NCBI GenBank assembly: GCA_016200135.1
Contig: JACQFI010000117.1
Span: forward strand, 1-33,359
Direction: 5' to 3'
Source of the DNA: Planctomycetota bacterium
GTDB lineage: Bacteria; Planctomycetota; SZUA-567; H5-PLA8
DNA length: 33,359 nucleotides
Shown here in pieces: positions 1 to 10,388 of the stretch (positions within the stretch are counted from its first letter, which is position 1; each line of letters opens with the position of its first letter). Position numbers and translations under genes: made by a program. Under the pieces are notes generated by a model. The model made no database searches, had not been told where the DNA came from, and worked only from the letters and a program-made list of their open reading frames with translations.

Positions 1-510
1 CAGTCCTACACAAGCATCCTGAGCAAGTGCGTTCGACTTCTTTAAATCTTTTGGAGGGAATGAAAGGTAGAGCCAGGAGAGCGTGGATTTAAGAGTGGCA
101 TTCTTAAGGGGTTCTTTTTCGAGGCGATCTCTGGCGGAAAGGATCACCTTCTCTCGATTCACTCGCGAAAGACTCCATTGCCGATCCGCCCAATTGGCCT
201 CGAGTGCGGCAAAGATCTGAATGGGCTTTAGGTCGCCCACTTCCGTCGTCGAATCTTCTTTCCAGCGCGAGAGGCGTTTAAAGTCCACTTGGCCCATGTG
301 ATCCCACATGGCCCATTCAATCATCTTGCGTGCGGCCCAGATATTTCCTTGATTCACTTCGCGCAGGACCGCCTCGACAAGAGCGGCCCCCGACTTTTCG
401 GATAGCGCGTCAGCCCTGGTTCGGTCTTCTTCTAAGGGGTCCCGTTCTGCGCAAAACAATTTGGCCGAAATGACTAAGGCCATAACCAAAATGGGGACGA
501 ACTTGCCCAT
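1..510 (-). CDS. Secreted protein of unknown function, C-terminus cut by window edge
   Basis: The minus strand is open from the ATG at 510 to base 1, giving 170 residues without a stop, so the gene runs out of the window. The N-terminus (MGKFVPILVMALVISAKLFCAERDP) begins with a short basic start, a hydrophobic core and a plausible signal-peptidase site after about residue 21, so the protein is probably exported. The rest is hydrophilic and helix-prone, with many Lys, Glu, Arg and Trp. I do not recognise the family. Its start lies 3 bp after the nadA stop (TGA-GGC-ATG), with GGTGAGG overlapping the nadA end as a weak ribosome site, so translation is probably coupled to nadA. Bases 61-120 have 27 G+C of 60, clearly lower than nadA. 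The reading frame is sure, the function is not. Confidence 0.7.
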   Translation of the reverse strand, partial: MGKFVPILVMALVISAKLFCAERDPLEEDRTRADALSEKSGAALVEAVLREVNQGNIWAARKMIEWAMWDHMGQVDFKRLSRWKEDSTTEVGDLKPIQIFAALEANWADRQWSLSRVNREKVILSARDRLEKEPLKNATLKSTLSWLYLSFPPKDLKKSNALAQDACVGL

Positions 511-513
511 GCC

Positions 514-1596
514 TCACCCGATCGCGATCATGCGGTCGAGGGCCTCGCGCGCTTGCGCGCGGATCGCCTCGGGGACCTCGATCACGTAGCGTTCCTGCTT
601 GAGTGCTTCCAGCGTCTCTTCGAGCGTGATCTCGCCCATGTGGGGGCAGCGGATGCTGCAGATGCGCAGGATCTCGCGGTTCGGGTTCTGCGCCGCGATG
701 TTGTCGCCCATGCTGCACTCCGTCAGCAGCAGCAGCCGGCCTTGCGGCGTGTTCTCCACGTAGCGCAGCATCTGCGTCGTGCTGCCCGCGTAGTCCGAGT
801 TCGCCACCACCTCGGGGCTGCATTCCGGATGCGAGAGCACCCGCACGTCGGGGAACTGTTTCCGCGCCATGCGGATGTCCTCGACCGTGAACTGCTCGTG
901 GACCTCGCAGCGGCCTTTCCAGCCGATCATGTACGTCTCGCCGGCGGGGTTTTGCGCGGGCTTGAGCGCGCCCGGATTGCCGTCGCGCTCTCGGATCACG
1001 ATCTCCATGCCCGTCTCTTTCGCGGTGTTCTTCGCGAGGTACTCGTCGGGCAGAAACGCGATGCGCTGGTGGCCCTGCTTCTGCAGCGCCTTTACTACCG
1101 CCGTCGCGTTGCCGCTGGTGCAGCAGTAATCGGACTCGGCCTTCACGTCCGCGTAGCAGTTGACGTACGTCGCCACCGGCACGCCCGGGTACGCGCGCTT
1201 GAGCGCCCGCACGTCGGCGGCGGTGATGCTCGCCGCGAGCGAACAGCCGCCCTTGGCCGAAGGCAGCAGGACCGTGCGCGCGGGATTCAGGATCTTCGCC
1301 GTCTCGGCCATAAAGCGCACGCCGCAGAAGACGATGATGTTCGCGTCGGCCTTCGCGGAGACGCGGCTCAAGTAAAGCGAGTCGCCCGTGTAGTCCGGCA
1401 CGGAATGGAAGAGCGCGGGCTCCATGTAATTGTGCCCGAGGATGATCGCGTTCTTCTCGCGCTTGAGCCGGTTGATCTCGGCTGCGATCTCGGCCTTCGC
1501 CTTGAGTTCGAACTCCGGCGCGACGTCGCCGAGGCGCGCTTTCAGGCGCGCGAAAATGCCCGCGGCGGTCTCGGGGTACGCGATCACGGCTTCCAT
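514..1596 (-). CDS. nadA: Quinolinate synthase NadA
   Basis: NadA condenses iminoaspartate (from L-aspartate) with dihydroxyacetone phosphate to quinolinate in de novo NAD synthesis; it is cytosolic and carries a [4Fe-4S] cluster on three cysteines. The ATG at 1596 is chosen because GGAAGGAG stands just upstream; the in-frame ATG at 1626 would add 10 residues and has no ribosome site. The 360-residue product is of the usual size. Visible family signatures are ILGHNYMEP, DSLYLS, AKGGCSLA, SHPECSPEV, GSTTQML and CPHM. The likely cluster ligands are Cys118 (GGCSLA), Cys230 (WKGRCEVHEQF) and Cys317 (CPHM), matching the three-cysteine pattern of E. coli NadA. No nadB or nadC is in the window. It is followed at 3 bp by an exported protein of unknown function and faces a divergent rhodanese across a large palindrome. 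Confidence 0.95.
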   Translation of the reverse strand: MEAVIAYPETAAGIFARLKARLGDVAPEFELKAKAEIAAEINRLKREKNAIILGHNYMEPALFHSVPDYTGDSLYLSRVSAKADANIIVFCGVRFMAETAKILNPARTVLLPSAKGGCSLAASITAADVRALKRAYPGVPVATYVNCYADVKAESDYCCTSGNATAVVKALQKQGHQRIAFLPDEYLAKNTAKETGMEIVIRERDGNPGALKPAQNPAGETYMIGWKGRCEVHEQFTVEDIRMARKQFPDVRVLSHPECSPEVVANSDYAGSTTQMLRYVENTPQGRLLLLTECSMGDNIAAQNPNREILRICSIRCPHMGEITLEETLEALKQERYVIEVPEAIRAQAREALDRMIAIG

Positions 1597-1678
1597 GGCT
1601 GCGCGCTCCTTCCTTCTTGCCACCATAATACGCCAGCGCGTGGGAATGTTTAGGAAAAACTGCTAACTGCGGTTTAGA

Positions 1679-1766
1679 GTTCAGGGTTCGTAGTTCGTGG
1701 TTAACGACGAGTTTAGAAGAGTGCCATTTGCCCAATGCCGTTAACCACGAACTACGAACCCTGAAC
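1679..1766. repeat. 28-bp perfect inverted repeat between nadA and rhodanese
   Basis: Bases 1679-1706 are the exact reverse complement of 1739-1766, with a 32-base centre. The arms contain the words GTTCGTAGTTCGTGG and CCACGAACTACGAAC; the downstream arm is followed by a further CACGAAC, so the arm is itself built of near-repeated 7-mers. It lies in the divergent gap upstream of both nadA and the rhodanese gene. No T-run follows on either strand, so it does not look like a terminator. It resembles an interspersed intergenic repeat rather than an operator, but that is inference. Confidence 0.85.
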
Positions 1767-1798
1767 CACGAACATTTGTTCACCCCCGGAGGCCGCAC

Positions 1799-2224
1799 AT
1801 GTTTGACGAAGTCACGCCCGATCAGGCGCACAAACTGCTCCAAGCCGGTGGCGCCGTTTACTTGGACGTGCGCACGCCCGAGGAGTTCGCCGAAGGGCAC
1901 GCGCCGGGCGCGAAGAACATCCCACTCATGCTGCGCGATCCGGCCAGTGGGCGCATGGTTCCCAACCAGGAATTCCTCAACGTAGCGCAGGCGAATCTTA
2001 AGCTCGAGGACAAGCTCGTGGTCGGCTGCAAGTCCGGCGGCCGTTCTGCCACGGCCTGCCAAGTGCTCGAGCAGGCCGGCTACAAGAGCCTCAAGAATAT
2101 CGCCGGCGGTTTCCACGGTAAGCCTGGCGGCAATCCCGGCTGGACGGCCTTGAATCTCCCCGTCGAAAACGGTGAGGGCGGGGAAGGGCAGTACGAGAAG
2201 CTGCGCGGGAAAGCTGGCGCCTAA
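1799..2224 (+). CDS. Single-domain rhodanese-like sulfurtransferase
   Basis: A 141-residue single rhodanese domain. The typical VYLDVRTPEEFAEGHAPGAKNIP stretch (substrate-domain CH2A-like motif) is at about 19-41. The active-site loop is CKSGGRS with Cys77 as the persulfide-carrying residue, followed by a helix and the closing GGFHG-W motif. Such proteins move sulfane sulfur from thiosulfate or a persulfide to an acceptor. The six-residue active-site loop fits the thiosulfate/persulfide class rather than Cdc25/ArsC-like seven-residue loops. There is no signal peptide, so it is cytosolic. The start is supported by GGAGG at 1788-1792. It stands alone, divergent from nadA; a link to supplying sulfur for the NadA Fe-S cluster is only a guess. 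The C-terminal 15 residues are Gly/Lys-rich and probably disordered. Confidence 0.92.
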   Translation: MFDEVTPDQAHKLLQAGGAVYLDVRTPEEFAEGHAPGAKNIPLMLRDPASGRMVPNQEFLNVAQANLKLEDKLVVGCKSGGRSATACQVLEQAGYKSLKNIAGGFHGKPGGNPGWTALNLPVENGEGGEGQYEKLRGKAGA

Positions 2225-2322
2225 CTATGGATTGGAATGTGTTCTAGATCGCCGTGCGCGGGAGATCCGGCAACGAAGTCCTCGATTGTCTGGGACTAGA
2301 GGAAGGGCGGCGACCTGCGCCG

Positions 2323-3585
2323 CTATTCAGTTCCGCCGCGCTGCGCGATCAGGTTCACGGCGTCCGCGCTTACCCACTTCGGTTCCTGGAACTGGCGCGC
2401 GTAGCCGATAGGCGTGACGTTGTGGAATTCGTGCATCTTCTCTTTATCCGGATGGCCCATGTGCCGGAGTTGCTTGCGGAACGTGGCCCGCGCGTTGGGG
2501 TCGGCGCCGCGGTCGAGCAGCAGGCGCGCCTTGGCGTCGTCGCGCCTGCCGAGGGAGACGACGCAATGGTATAGCGGCGTGTGCCCGCCGAAGCCGGCGC
2601 CGTCGCGGGCGGCCTGCGCATTGGCGTCCGCGCCGCGTTCGAGCAGCCAGGAGGCCATCTCCAACTCATCGTATTCGATAGCCAGATGCAGCAGCGTTCC
2701 TCCGGCGACCGGAGTGACATGCAGGCCGTCGCCCGGCTTGATGCCGAGTTCGGGCGGAAAGATTTCCGCGTCGGTGAATTGCCGGGAGAGCAAAGCCGGA
2801 TCGCGCTTGAGGTGCTCCTCAAGGAGGTCGATTCGGCCGCGATGGAAGGCCAGCGCCGGCGTATCGGGCAAAGGAAACCCGGATTGCGCGAAGACCTCCA
2901 GGCACGCGTGTTTCTGCGCCGCATCGCGAGAGTATGTCGAGATCAGTATGGCCAGGGGACTGCCGTATTTCTTTGCGACGGCACGTGGATTGGCTCCATG
3001 GTCGAGCAGCCATTGCAGCGTCTGCGGCGCCAGGCATTCGCACGGCGCGCAGATGATCGGATAGTGGCCATCCCAGACGGCATTGACATCGGCGCCGTGG
3101 GCGACCAGCAGTTCCAGCATGGGAATCCGGTCGTCCGACAGCGCCGCGCGCATCAGGGGACCGTCGCCGCCCTGGTGGATGTCCGACCCGTGCGCGATCA
3201 TCCAGCGCGCCATCTCCAGCCGGACCGCGCTGGGCGGGACGCGCGGCACCCGGCACTCGGCGACCCAGGTCAGCGGGCCATTCTTGTTGTAGCCGAGCGG
3301 CGCGCGATGGAGCTCCGGGTTGTGCGTCATCAACGCTTTGACGCGCTCGAGGTCGTTGGCGTCGATGGCGGCTTTGAGTTCGCCGGTCTCACCCAGGAGT
3401 TCGACGTGCGCCTTGAGCTTGGGCCAGCTCGGAAAGCCGTACTGGCGCGCAAGGGTGAATTGCGCGTCGGCGACGGTCGCGGCGGCGCCCGCTTTAACGA
3501 GATCCTCGGCCTGCAACTTAAGGTGACGGAGATTGGGGCGTTCGGGAAGCTCGCGGGGAGCCTCCCCCTGGGGAGTGGCCGGCAT
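2323..3585 (-). CDS. Ankyrin-repeat protein
   Basis: A 420-residue protein. Residues about 15-65 form a helical segment (PNLRHLKLQAEDL, then ARQYGFPSWPKLKAHVE) that often heads ankyrin proteins in environmental bacteria. From about residue 70 it is a run of ankyrin repeats, seen as LKAAIDANDLERVKALMTHNP, MLELLVAHGADVNAVW, LQWLLDHGANPRAV, LLHLAIEYDELEMASWLLERGADANAQ and ARLLLDRGADPNARA. Ankyrin stacks bind partner proteins; no catalytic domain is visible. There is no signal peptide or membrane segment. The start is fixed by AAGGAGG five bases upstream (3591-3597 on the minus strand). It lies 199 bp downstream of the hybrid kinase on the same strand, with its own possible promoter. The partner and role are unknown. 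The end near 2323 faces the rhodanese gene. Confidence 0.88.
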   Translation of the reverse strand: MPATPQGEAPRELPERPNLRHLKLQAEDLVKAGAAATVADAQFTLARQYGFPSWPKLKAHVELLGETGELKAAIDANDLERVKALMTHNPELHRAPLGYNKNGPLTWVAECRVPRVPPSAVRLEMARWMIAHGSDIHQGGDGPLMRAALSDDRIPMLELLVAHGADVNAVWDGHYPIICAPCECLAPQTLQWLLDHGANPRAVAKKYGSPLAILISTYSRDAAQKHACLEVFAQSGFPLPDTPALAFHRGRIDLLEEHLKRDPALLSRQFTDAEIFPPELGIKPGDGLHVTPVAGGTLLHLAIEYDELEMASWLLERGADANAQAARDGAGFGGHTPLYHCVVSLGRRDDAKARLLLDRGADPNARATFRKQLRHMGHPDKEKMHEFHNVTPIGYARQFQEPKWVSADAVNLIAQRGGTE

Positions 3586-3708
3586 AGCGACCTCCTTGCG
3601 TTGCGCCCGGGGTCCGCATGATCGGGCAAAGGAGGAAGCGTGAGTTGTACGGCAATCGGCTGGGCTTCTGCCCTTTCCGCGGACCGGTTGCGCTCCGAGC
3701 GCGGAATC

Positions 3709-3736
3709 ACATTAGGCGTCTATGGTGAAATTTCAA
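3709..3736 (-). promoter_or_regulatory. Candidate sigma70-type promoter for the ankyrin gene
   Basis: Reading the minus strand, TTGAAA (3731-3736) and TAATGT (3709-3714) are 16 bp apart, about 120 bp upstream of the ankyrin start and within the AT-richer gap after the histidine kinase. The match is by eye only, and the -10 is imperfect. Confidence 0.3.
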
Positions 3737-3784
3737 TCGGAGATTTGTGAAAACCCATCTTTAAATAAGGAGGGCTTAGGGCCT

Positions 3785-6634
<2,850 letters not shown>

Positions 6635-6650
6635 GAGTCGGCTCCGGCTT

Positions 6651-7730
6651 CTACTCGCCCTTGCGCCCGGAACTCGCCCTGCTCAGGACGCTCTCAGGCA
6701 GGTTCACGGAGAGTTTCTCCGCGACCACTTCGTTTATGCTGATCTCGAAGCGGGGCGCTTCGACATGCGACGCATCGGGTTTTAGCGGGAAGGGCTTGGC
6801 GTCGGCGACGGTCAGGCGCACAAGGATCTGCGCGGCCTGTTCGCCCTGGGCCTCGGGCTCGATGCCCACGCCCAACAGCGCGCCGGCCTTCACAAAGGAC
6901 TTCGAGAAGCCGAAGACCGGCACTTTCTGGCGCAGCGCCTCCAGCAGCAGGGTGCGGACCGTCGCCGCGTTGTAGACTTCGGCGTCCGGCGCGGTCCAGA
7001 TCACATCCACCTTTTTCTTTAAAAGTTCTTCGATCGCCTTGGAGGCGGAGTCGTGCTTTTTCAGGTCTACCGCCTCGACCTGCCAGCCGCCTGGTAGCGC
7101 GGCCTGGACCGCCTTCACCAGCTTGGCGCCGCGCTCGCTGCCCGAATGGTAGATCAGCCCGAGCGTACGGGCGCGGGGCAGTGCTTCGGCGATGAGGGCG
7201 AACTGGTCCTTGAGCGGTACGTCGATCGTCACGCCCTGGATCGCACGGCCGCGGTTCAGGCCGAGGCCGTCGGAATCCGCGACCATGCAATAGAGCACCG
7301 GCTGGGGCGCGGGAACCTTGTCGTGCAGGTATACGGCCGCGTCCGATCCGACGCCAACCAGGGCCGCCGGTTTTTGTGCAAGATAGGCCGTGAGGCGCTC
7401 ATTGGAGAGGTCGGACAGGAAGATTGAAGTGGGCTTATAACTGAGCTTGGAGAGGTGATCGCTGAGGGCACTCTGGGCATCCTTGTAGGGTTTCGCTTCG
7501 CTGCTGAGCACGATTATGACCTCTTTGCCTTCCCCTGCAACGGTTGTAGCGCACCTCCAAGCCAGGAGAAGGCTCGAGGCCAGCAAAATCGTCCGGATTC
7601 CAGTACGCAGACTGGTAGCCAAACGTTGGCGCAATCCCCGTGCCAAGGCTGGGCTTGGGTGAGGGTAGAGGGGGGAACGGAAAGTACGGTTCAAGGGGTC
7701 ACTCGGTCGGCGCCGTGTCTCTGGAATCAC
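6651..7730 (-). CDS. ABC transporter substrate-binding-like protein (PF04392 type)
   Basis: A periplasmic-binding-protein fold of the ABC_sub_bind (TrpX-like) family. The mature part begins near GKEVIIVLSSEAKPYKDA and has LVGVGSDAAVYL, the lobe change near TLGLIYHSGSERGAKLVKAV, then VDVIWTAPDAEVYN and VPVFGFSKSFVKAGALLGVG. This length and order fit the family. The longest start is a GTG at 7730 that gives an unusually long 30-residue lead before the hydrophobic signal segment (ILLASSLLLAW). That lead reads like translated non-coding DNA, so the real start may be the internal TTG near 7637. No permease or ATPase gene is present. Upstream (10-bp gap) is a TonB receptor and downstream a hybrid kinase, so it may act as a ligand-sensing component rather than in transport. 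The ligand is unknown. Confidence 0.85.
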   Translation of the reverse strand: MIPETRRRPSDPLNRTFRSPLYPHPSPALARGLRQRLATSLRTGIRTILLASSLLLAWRCATTVAGEGKEVIIVLSSEAKPYKDAQSALSDHLSKLSYKPTSIFLSDLSNERLTAYLAQKPAALVGVGSDAAVYLHDKVPAPQPVLYCMVADSDGLGLNRGRAIQGVTIDVPLKDQFALIAEALPRARTLGLIYHSGSERGAKLVKAVQAALPGGWQVEAVDLKKHDSASKAIEELLKKKVDVIWTAPDAEVYNAATVRTLLLEALRQKVPVFGFSKSFVKAGALLGVGIEPEAQGEQAAQILVRLTVADAKPFPLKPDASHVEAPRFEISINEVVAEKLSVNLPESVLSRASSGRKGE

Positions 7731-7740
7731 AGGTGCAGCC

Positions 7741-9792
7741 TCAGAACTTCAACTGGAAACGCAGGTAGAACGTCCGGCCGGGCGTCTCATGAAAGATATC
7801 GGCGCCCGCGCCATGAATGGGATCTTTAGCCCGGTTGAACAGATCGTCGACACCGCCCATGATCTCAAAGCGCTCGCCGTCGATATGTTTGGCGACCGAG
7901 AGATCGAAACGGTGAAGCACCTGTGCATCGAAGAAGCCGATACTCGCGCCGCCATGCGTGACGTCGGAGTAGCGGTAATTGATGTTGAGCACGACCTTCT
8001 CGGGCAAGAAAGCGCGGCCGGTGAGTCCCGCCTTGAACTTAGCGGGCTGGTAGGTGCGGATGCTGTTCTGAGGCGAGTCCTGATCGAAATCGTTGTAGGC
8101 GAGCCAGGCCGAGACCTTGCCCCATTTGTGGGTGTAGTTCACCTCGAACTCGCCGCCGAACGCGTTGGCTCCGCTGCGATTTTCAGGCCGCTCCACAAGC
8201 AACGGAGCCGGCACGAGCGGCACCGTGATCTGCTGGACCGGAAAGTAGCCGATGAGCTGTTCGTAGCGCTGGTAGTACGTGTCGAGACGAACGGTCAGCC
8301 CCTTGAGCAGGCGTCCGGTATAGCCGACCTCCCAAGACGAGGTCTCTTCGTTCTTGAGGTCGTGGTTGGGCAGGACCGTGATCCCGAAGAGGCCGTCGGG
8401 AATGAAGGGCGGGAACGCGGGAATGGGGAAACGCTGTAAGTAAGTATCGCGGAACCCGCCCAGCGGCGAGCGGAAGGCCTTGGCACCGGCCAGCCGCAGG
8501 GTGTGATGGTGTTCCTGGTCGAGCGCAAGAATCAGCGCGGTGCGGGTGGACCAGTCGGCCTGGGTGCCGGAGTAGCGGTCGCCGCGGCCTTGCACTTCCA
8601 GCGAGAGCCGGTCGGTGGCCTGGTAGTTGTAGATGGCAAACAGGCCCGCGACGGTATCCTGCACGGGCTGGCTGAAAAAGCGCGAGTCCGATGAACGCCG
8701 GACCTCGGCGGTCACGTCCAGCCAGCGAACGTTGGCGCCGATGGTCAGGTGCTGCTTCTTGGCGACTTCAATGTTCGCCTGGGCCTCCACGGCGTTCTCT
8801 TGCGTGCGGCTCTTCTGGACCTCGGGGACGTCATTGGTCGAAAAGTTGCCGAACCATTGCACGTAGCCGGAGATCTTCGAGTTGAGCTTATGGTCCAGCT
8901 TCGCGAAGGCGCGCGTGGTGTTGTAGGTGCTGTCCAAGCCGAGGTCCCGGCCCACGAATTCGAAGCCACCGTTGGACTGGTATTGATAGCCGACGCCGAA
9001 GGTCAGGTCGGTGTCCTTGCCGAGCTTGCGGTGCGCGTCGCCGTCGAAGGCGGCCTGGTTACTGAAATCCCGCGATTCGAAATGGTTGTTGTCGCCCAAC
9101 GCGTCGTCACTGGAGCGCCAGTTGACGTAGCCCGCGGAGGTGCGCCAGGACCAATCGCCTTTCTTCGCCGCCCAGCGGACCTGGTCGTAGGTGTCGCCGA
9201 AGAGCGTGGCGGTGGTGGTGAAGAGATAGCCTTGAACGTCCTCGGGTTTCTTCTTGATGACGTTGATCACCCCGTTGAAAGCGTTGGGCCCCCAGGCCGC
9301 GCCTCCAGGACCGCGCACGACCTCGATGCGGTCGATGTCTTCCATGAAGAGCGGGTAGCGGTTCCACTCCGGCCCGCCGAAGATCGGGCTCTCGGCGTTG
9401 CGGCCGTCGAGAAGAAAGAGGGTCCGGTCGGAGAACTGTTCGTGCATGCCCCGCACGCCTAACGCGAAACGGTTGCGGTCGAATTCCAGCATGTCGATGC
9501 CCGGAACAAACTGCAACACTTCGGGGAGCGTCCGCTGCCCGCCGTAATGGATGTCCTCCGCGGTCACGAGGCTCACTGGAACCGAGGACTGAGTGATGTG
9601 CTGTTTCTGGCGCGAAGCCGAGACGACCTCGGGCATGTCCTCGAAGACGAGGAGTTCTTCGCCATGGCCTTTGCTCTTGTTGCCCGCGGGCGGCTTGGTG
9701 TCTTCGGCCGATTGCCCGCAGCCGAAAAGCAGGACGATTAACGTAGCGCCGAGGCGAGCGAAGTTCTTGGGCGCCAAGGAAATGAGAGACAT
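7741..9792 (-). CDS. TonB-dependent outer-membrane receptor
   Basis: A 683-residue TonB-dependent receptor that would import a large or scarce ligand across the outer membrane using TonB energy. After the signal segment, a possible TonB box lies in EDMPEVVSASRQ. The plug domain runs at about 65-180 (VPVSLVTAEDI, LPEVLQFVPGIDM, RTLFLLDGRN, IDRIEVVRGPGGAAWGPNAFNGVINVI), followed by a 22-strand type barrel ending in ...TFYLRFQLKF with a terminal Phe, as outer-membrane proteins require. The N-terminus has LIVLLFGC at about 18-25, so the signal could be a lipoprotein type, which is unusual for this family; Phe at -2 of the lipobox is not ideal. GGGAG stands upstream of the ATG. It heads the three-gene minus-strand unit with the binding protein and hybrid kinase. 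The ligand cannot be told from sequence. Confidence 0.94.
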   Translation of the reverse strand: MSLISLAPKNFARLGATLIVLLFGCGQSAEDTKPPAGNKSKGHGEELLVFEDMPEVVSASRQKQHITQSSVPVSLVTAEDIHYGGQRTLPEVLQFVPGIDMLEFDRNRFALGVRGMHEQFSDRTLFLLDGRNAESPIFGGPEWNRYPLFMEDIDRIEVVRGPGGAAWGPNAFNGVINVIKKKPEDVQGYLFTTTATLFGDTYDQVRWAAKKGDWSWRTSAGYVNWRSSDDALGDNNHFESRDFSNQAAFDGDAHRKLGKDTDLTFGVGYQYQSNGGFEFVGRDLGLDSTYNTTRAFAKLDHKLNSKISGYVQWFGNFSTNDVPEVQKSRTQENAVEAQANIEVAKKQHLTIGANVRWLDVTAEVRRSSDSRFFSQPVQDTVAGLFAIYNYQATDRLSLEVQGRGDRYSGTQADWSTRTALILALDQEHHHTLRLAGAKAFRSPLGGFRDTYLQRFPIPAFPPFIPDGLFGITVLPNHDLKNEETSSWEVGYTGRLLKGLTVRLDTYYQRYEQLIGYFPVQQITVPLVPAPLLVERPENRSGANAFGGEFEVNYTHKWGKVSAWLAYNDFDQDSPQNSIRTYQPAKFKAGLTGRAFLPEKVVLNINYRYSDVTHGGASIGFFDAQVLHRFDLSVAKHIDGERFEIMGGVDDLFNRAKDPIHGAGADIFHETPGRTFYLRFQLKF

Positions 9793-9922
9793 GCTGTTTC
9801 TCCCAGATAGGGTTTGCGGTCGATAGGATCTTTAAACCCGAGTTGTAAAGACAAGATACCCACAGGCCGCAAAGGGTTAAAGTCCTTTTCACCCTCTTAT
9901 GCGGTCTTGGGAGCTATTTGCG

Positions 9923-10231
9923 TTACGCCCGGTCGAGAATATGCAGTTCGACCCCACGCACCCAAGGCTTGACCTTGGCGCGGTAGGGGGTCATGTGCGG
10001 GGCGACGAGGTGTGCCTTGAGCGCGCGGACGTTGCGCCACTTTTCGACTACGACAACGGTTTCGGGTCCGAGCTTAACTTGGGCCGCGAGGCCGGTCTGC
10101 GCGTCCACCGCCGGGCCGTACTCGAGGCAGCCCTTCTCGCGGTGAACCTGCGGCATGAGCCGGTGGAACTCTTTGAGAAACCGGGCGCGCGTGCCCTTCT
10201 TGAGCCGGATGGTGGCCAGGACATGAATCAT
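9923..10231 (-). CDS. ABM-domain monooxygenase-like protein (YgiN-like)
   Basis: A 102-residue ferredoxin-like alpha/beta domain of the antibiotic biosynthesis monooxygenase type. It starts MIHVLATIRLKKGTRARFLKEF, continues through VHREKGCLEYGP, and has the second-half strand VVVVEKWRNVRALKAHLVAPHM. Members act as small dimeric oxygenases on quinols or aromatic compounds without cofactor, or in stress responses; the substrate here is unknown. GGAG eight bases upstream supports the ATG at 10231. It lies just upstream of the TonB receptor on the same strand, with a 130-bp gap that probably holds the promoter of the receptor unit, so it may or may not belong to that operon. Confidence 0.85.
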   Translation of the reverse strand: MIHVLATIRLKKGTRARFLKEFHRLMPQVHREKGCLEYGPAVDAQTGLAAQVKLGPETVVVVEKWRNVRALKAHLVAPHMTPYRAKVKPWVRGVELHILDRA

Positions 10232-10259
10232 GAGCGAGTCTCCAGGGTGATGTGGACCC

Positions 10260-10302
10260 TTTAACCACGGATGAACGTTTCATGCAAGGATGAACAGGAT
10301 GA
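10260..10302. repeat. ACCACGGATGAAC-type intergenic repeat fragment
   Basis: The stretch TTAACCACGGATGAAC is followed by AAGGATGAACAGGATGAA, a run of degenerate GGATGAAC units in the divergent gap between the ABM gene and the glycosyltransferase. I recognise the ACCACGGATGAACACGGATG pattern as a frequent non-coding repeat in some environmental bacterial genomes (memory, not checked). It argues against extending the glycosyltransferase upstream into this stretch. Confidence 0.45.
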
Positions 10303-10388
10303 AGCGGAAAGAGCGTCCTCCCGCACTTGGCGTCAAGCCTCCGGCTGCTACGCTGGCTCGCTCCGGTAGAAGCTCGGAGCCCGCCGTC

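Noticed and set aside
410..2116. A 568-codon minus-strand open frame spanning nadA, the palindrome and the rhodanese antisense
   Set aside because: It runs in a shifted frame through nadA and antisense to the rhodanese gene, is Arg-rich in composition, and matches no family; it is a GC-rich shadow frame.
2295..2335. GCGGCG/CGCCGC hairpin between the rhodanese and ankyrin genes as a terminator
   Set aside because: Only a 6-bp stem and no T-run on either strand.
9793..9922. A riboswitch (such as cobalamin) upstream of the TonB receptor
   Set aside because: The 130-bp gap shows only a 7-bp TTTGCGG/CCGCAAA inversion and none of the conserved boxes of known riboswitches that I could see.
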